A stretch of DNA of 7,904 nucleotides from Thermoleophilia bacterium (GTDB lineage: Bacteria; Actinomycetota; Thermoleophilia; Gaiellales; SKUG01), in the NCBI GenBank assembly GCA_020438525.1, contig JAGQUL010000176.1, positions 1 to 7,904 of the forward strand, read 5' to 3'. Both the position numbers and the translations under genes were made by a program. The notes under the pieces were generated by a model. The model had not been told where the DNA came from. It ran no database searches and worked only from the letters and a program-made list of their open reading frames with translations. Shown in pieces: positions 6,020-7,904 of this stretch (positions within the stretch are counted from its first letter, which is position 1; every line of letters begins with the position of its first letter).

Positions 6020-6388
6020 TCAAAACGTCGATTCCTCGGGGAGTGGACGCTCACCGGAGTTTCGCATCGCAAAGTCGGAAACCGACCCCCAGCATGCGAA
6101 ACCCCCAGCGCGGTGCGGACCTGGGTGGACGGTCCCCACCGAGCCGGCCCCGTGGCCGCGCGCGGCCAGCGCTGCCCGTCCTGCCGCGGCCGCGGCACGG
6201 GAGCGTTCGACGATCCGGTGATGCAGGTTGGTCGGCACATCCACGCCACGCACCGGGCGCTCGACGCATCCGACGATGCGCGTCGGCGACGACTGGTGCA
6301 TGCGCCGCCGCTCGTGCGCGGCGGCGGCGAGGCCGACGGCGAGGACGAGAACCCCGAACGACATGGCGAGGGCGTCGACGCCGAGCAT
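6020..6388 (-). CDS. Possible small membrane protein, 122 codons
   Basis: I do not recognise this protein. It opens with a strong hydrophobic helix (about 6-24, ALAMSFGVLVLAVGLAAAA) followed at once by HERRRM, a classic single-span arrangement with a cytoplasmic C-terminal part. The first 80 residues use the G/C-ending codons of the neighbours. The last 35 or so look poorer and run through a stem-loop at 6059-6102, so the natural end may differ. The next gene's start is 27 bp after this stop, fitting an operon with the two-helix protein and the acetyltransferase. Weak points: the ATG at 6388 has only a G-run directly adjacent, the alternative ATG at 6364 has no site, and the opposite strand is also open here as an N-terminal extension of the phosphatase. 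I judge the minus strand slightly more likely because of the membrane helix and positive-inside charges. Confidence 0.42.
   Translation of the reverse strand: MLGVDALAMSFGVLVLAVGLAAAAHERRRMHQSSPTRIVGCVERPVRGVDVPTNLHHRIVERSRAAAAAGRAALAARGHGAGSVGTVHPGPHRAGGFACWGSVSDFAMRNSGERPLPEESTF
6059..6102. repeat. Extended imperfect stem-loop
   Basis: gtttcgcat (6059-6067) and atgcgaaac (6094-6102) are exact reverse complements. Inside them, gtcgg (6074-6078) and ccgac (6082-6086) form a second exact stem with an aaa loop. The nested arrangement looks like a REP-type intergenic palindrome or an RNA hairpin in the leader of the two-helix protein gene, about 67 bases before its start. There is no T-run, so it is not a standard terminator. 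Confidence 0.5.
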
Positions 6389-6466
6389 CCCCCGCGCCCG
6401 CTCGGGATCGCCAGCGGCGCGGCCTGGGAGCCGCGCAACCCGACGCGCTCCTTCGTGGGGCACACA

Positions 6467-7390
6467 TTGACGTTCCGGGCGCTGGAGGCGCTCGAGGCCG
6501 CGCCGTGGCTGCAGGACATCGCGGTCAAGGCACTCAGCCTCGTCGCGCCGCTGGTAGTGCACGACAAGGTCGAGACGCCGCCCGACGTGCCCGACGAGCC
6601 GGGCGCATGGAAGTTCGCGGCGCTCGGGGACTACGGCGCCGGCACGAAGCACCTCGCCAAGGTCGGCGCGAACCTCGCTCGCTCCGGCGCGGAGCTGGTG
6701 ATCACAGCCGGCGACAACACGTACCCGACCGGTCGCTGGCAGGACTACCAGAAGAACTGGGAGCCGGTGATGGGCTCGATCGCGCGGTCGACGCGCTTCA
6801 TGCCCGCGCTCGGCAACCACGACATGTACAAGGACGACCTGCGTCCGTACTTCGGCTACTTCCCGCACCTCAAGGGCAATGCGTACTACACGTTCACCGA
6901 GAAGAACGCCCAGTTCTACGCGCTCGACGGCGACCAGGACATCCGCCCGGGCAGCGCCCAGTACCGCTGGCTCGAGCAGGAGCTGAAGAAGTCGAAGCAG
7001 CCGTGGAAGGTGCTGTACCTGCACTACCCCATGTTCGGGTCGAGCGGCGAAGGCAACGAGATCAGCCGCGCGGTGCAGCCGCTCGCCGAGAAGTACGGCG
7101 TGCAGCTGGTGATCGCCGGTCACGAGCACAACTACCTGCGCGCGAAGCCGATCGGCGGCGTGACGCACCTGCTCACCGGCGGCGGTGGGCAGCGGGTGTA
7201 CCCGTTCATGTCGAAGATGCCCGAGCACCTCGCGATGCGAGCGGCGAAGTACCACCACCTCGAGCTCACGGTCGGGGAGACGAAGCTGGTGGCGCGGGCG
7301 ATCGACGAGGACGGCAACCGGATCGACACGGTCGAGATCCCCGTGGATGCGGTGGCGCAGGCGCATCGTGGCGCCGCCCTGCTCGGCTGA
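6467..7390 (+). CDS. Purple acid phosphatase-type metallophosphoesterase
   Basis: This 307-residue binuclear-metal phosphoesterase carries all five purple acid phosphatase motifs in order: GDYG at 54-57 (DxG), GDNTY at 82-86 (GDxxY, Y86 being the metal-binding tyrosine), GNHD at 116-119, LHYP around H186, and GHEHNY at 218-223 (GHxH). The size is that of the small, tartrate-resistant (uteroferrin-like) form, with no fibronectin-like N-terminal domain. Most such enzymes are exported, but no signal peptide is evident; the stretch IAVKALSLVAPLVV at 18-31 is only weakly hydrophobic. Start choice is uncertain: TTG at 6467 with gggg six bases upstream gives the shape used here, GTG at 6455 adds four residues, and ATG at 6113 would add 118 residues of charged, low-complexity sequence that I think is not real. 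The SPFH gene follows after 66 bp. The natural substrate is a phosphate monoester or diester of unknown identity. Confidence 0.85.
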   Translation: MTFRALEALEAAPWLQDIAVKALSLVAPLVVHDKVETPPDVPDEPGAWKFAALGDYGAGTKHLAKVGANLARSGAELVITAGDNTYPTGRWQDYQKNWEPVMGSIARSTRFMPALGNHDMYKDDLRPYFGYFPHLKGNAYYTFTEKNAQFYALDGDQDIRPGSAQYRWLEQELKKSKQPWKVLYLHYPMFGSSGEGNEISRAVQPLAEKYGVQLVIAGHEHNYLRAKPIGGVTHLLTGGGGQRVYPFMSKMPEHLAMRAAKYHHLELTVGETKLVARAIDEDGNRIDTVEIPVDAVAQAHRGAALLG

Positions 7391-7400
7391 TTGGATTCCC

Positions 7401-7412
7401 GCCCGCGCGGGC
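7401..7412. repeat. 12-bp perfect palindrome between phosphatase and SPFH genes
   Basis: gcccgcgcgggc is fully self-complementary and sits 10 bases after the phosphatase stop. It leaves almost no loop and no T-run follows directly, so it is unlikely to stop transcription. A run of pyrimidines (cccttttcctcttcc) lies about 15 bases later. Confidence 0.3.
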
Positions 7413-7440
7413 AGGAGCGCGACGACCCTTTTCCTCTTCC

Positions 7441-7446
7441 AAGGAG
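7441..7446 (+). promoter_or_regulatory. Ribosome binding site of the SPFH gene
   Basis: aaggag is a near-consensus Shine-Dalgarno sequence 10 bases before GTG 7457. An in-frame GTG at 7448 is too close to it to be used. Confidence 0.75.
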
Positions 7447-7456
7447 CGTGTTCGTC

Positions 7457-7904
7457 GTGTCAGCCGGAGGCTTCATCGCAATCGTCATCGCGATCATCGT
7501 CGCGATCATGATCCTTCGCACCGTTCGGATGGTGAGCCAGGCCCAGGTGCAGGTCGTGGAGCGGCTCGGCAAGTACGCCCGCACGCTCGAGCCGGGCCTG
7601 CACATCCTCGTGCCGGTGATCGACAACGTGAAGGCGACGATCGACATGCGCGAGCAGGTCGTGAGCTTCCCGCCGCAGCCGGTGATCACCCGCGACAACG
7701 TGACGATGTCGATCGACTCGGTGCTCTACTACACCGTGACCGATCCGGTCCGTGCGACCTATCAGGTGGCGCAGCTGATCGCCGCCGTGGAGCAGCTCAC
7801 CATCACCACGCTGCGCAACGTGATCGGCTCGCTCACCCTCGACGAGGCGCTCACGAGCCGCGACAAGATCAACGCCGACCTGCGGATCGTGCTCGACGAG
7901 GCGA
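7457..7904 (+). CDS. Stomatin/SPFH (band 7) protein, 3' end outside the window
   Basis: The first 149 codons are visible. One membrane helix near the N-terminus (FIAIVIAIIVAIMIL, 6-20) is followed by the SPFH domain. QAQVQVVERLGKYARTLEPG (28-47), LVPVIDNV, IDMREQVVSFPPQPVITRDN (62-81), YYTVTDPVRATYQV (91-104) and QLTITTLRNVIGSLTLDEAL are hallmark stretches of the stomatin/slipin and QmcA-like branch. These proteins form large membrane-anchored oligomeric cages or scaffolds, often beside an NfeD partner and linked to FtsH-type proteolysis; no NfeD gene is visible here. The GTG start is set by AAGGAG 10 bases upstream. The gene follows the phosphatase by 66 bp on the same strand and may share its transcript. 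Confidence 0.93.
   Translation, partial: MSAGGFIAIVIAIIVAIMILRTVRMVSQAQVQVVERLGKYARTLEPGLHILVPVIDNVKATIDMREQVVSFPPQPVITRDNVTMSIDSVLYYTVTDPVRATYQVAQLIAAVEQLTITTLRNVIGSLTLDEALTSRDKINADLRIVLDEA

Noticed and set aside
6113..6466. N-terminal extension of the phosphatase containing CPSCRGRGTG, like a DnaJ-type zinc motif
   Set aside because: Only one such motif occurs where zinc ribbons need two pairs, the flanking sequence is low complexity, and the opposite strand offers a better coding explanation.
6020..7366. Long minus-strand frame covering the whole phosphatase gene
   Set aside because: Over 6470-7366 it is antisense to the motif-bearing phosphatase. Only its last 122 codons are kept as a possible small gene.
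1..7904. CRISPR array, complete insertion sequence, or a second copy of the tRNA 3' end as an attachment site
   Set aside because: No regularly spaced repeats, transposase motifs or repeat of the tRNA 3' end were seen anywhere in the window.

Overview
The window comes from a high-GC genome with strong G/C preference at third codon positions, GTG and TTG starts, and tightly packed genes. This fits an actinobacterium, possibly of the Thermoleophilia type. The lineage is inferred from composition and the general look of the proteins; no marker gene in the window settles it.

Layout. (1) 1-86: the 3' part of a CAT-anticodon tRNA, cut by the window edge, followed by a clear intrinsic terminator. 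(2) 87-775: a decaying zone just downstream of the tRNA. It holds a 109-codon unknown ORF that appears frameshifted near its end, then a frame-broken relic of an MNT-type nucleotidyltransferase (the antitoxin family of MntA/HepT modules). Its tail is lower in GC and carries shuffled short repeats. (3) 861-3298, minus strand: a GH63-like (alpha/alpha)6 glycosidase (861-2342), preceded 101 bp upstream by an HExxH metallopeptidase-like protein with two C-terminal hydrophobic segments (2444-3298). (4) 3488-4414, plus strand: a second, unrelated-looking HExxH protein with a thermolysin (M4)-like catalytic core. It is divergent from the first across a 189-bp spacer containing a 10-bp perfect inverted repeat. 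The two share a short N-terminal motif, ILxGGGS. (5) 4476-6388, minus strand: a likely operon of a possible small membrane protein (6020-6388), a two-helix membrane protein with a soluble C-terminal domain (5384-5992) and an Eis-like GNAT acetyltransferase (4476-5387). The last two overlap by 4 bp (GTGA). (6) 6467-7904, plus strand: a purple-acid-phosphatase-type metallophosphoesterase and the first 149 codons of a stomatin/SPFH protein, cut by the window end.

How they may work together. The phosphatase and SPFH protein are close enough (66 bp) to be co-transcribed. The GH63 enzyme and the membrane-tailed metalloprotein may form one minus-strand unit. The two divergent HExxH proteins with the shared N-terminal motif are the most unusual part. 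They have no signal peptide or propeptide, so the motif may be a common targeting or packaging tag; this is inference. The toxin-antitoxin relic beside the tRNA suggests an old, eroded insertion site.
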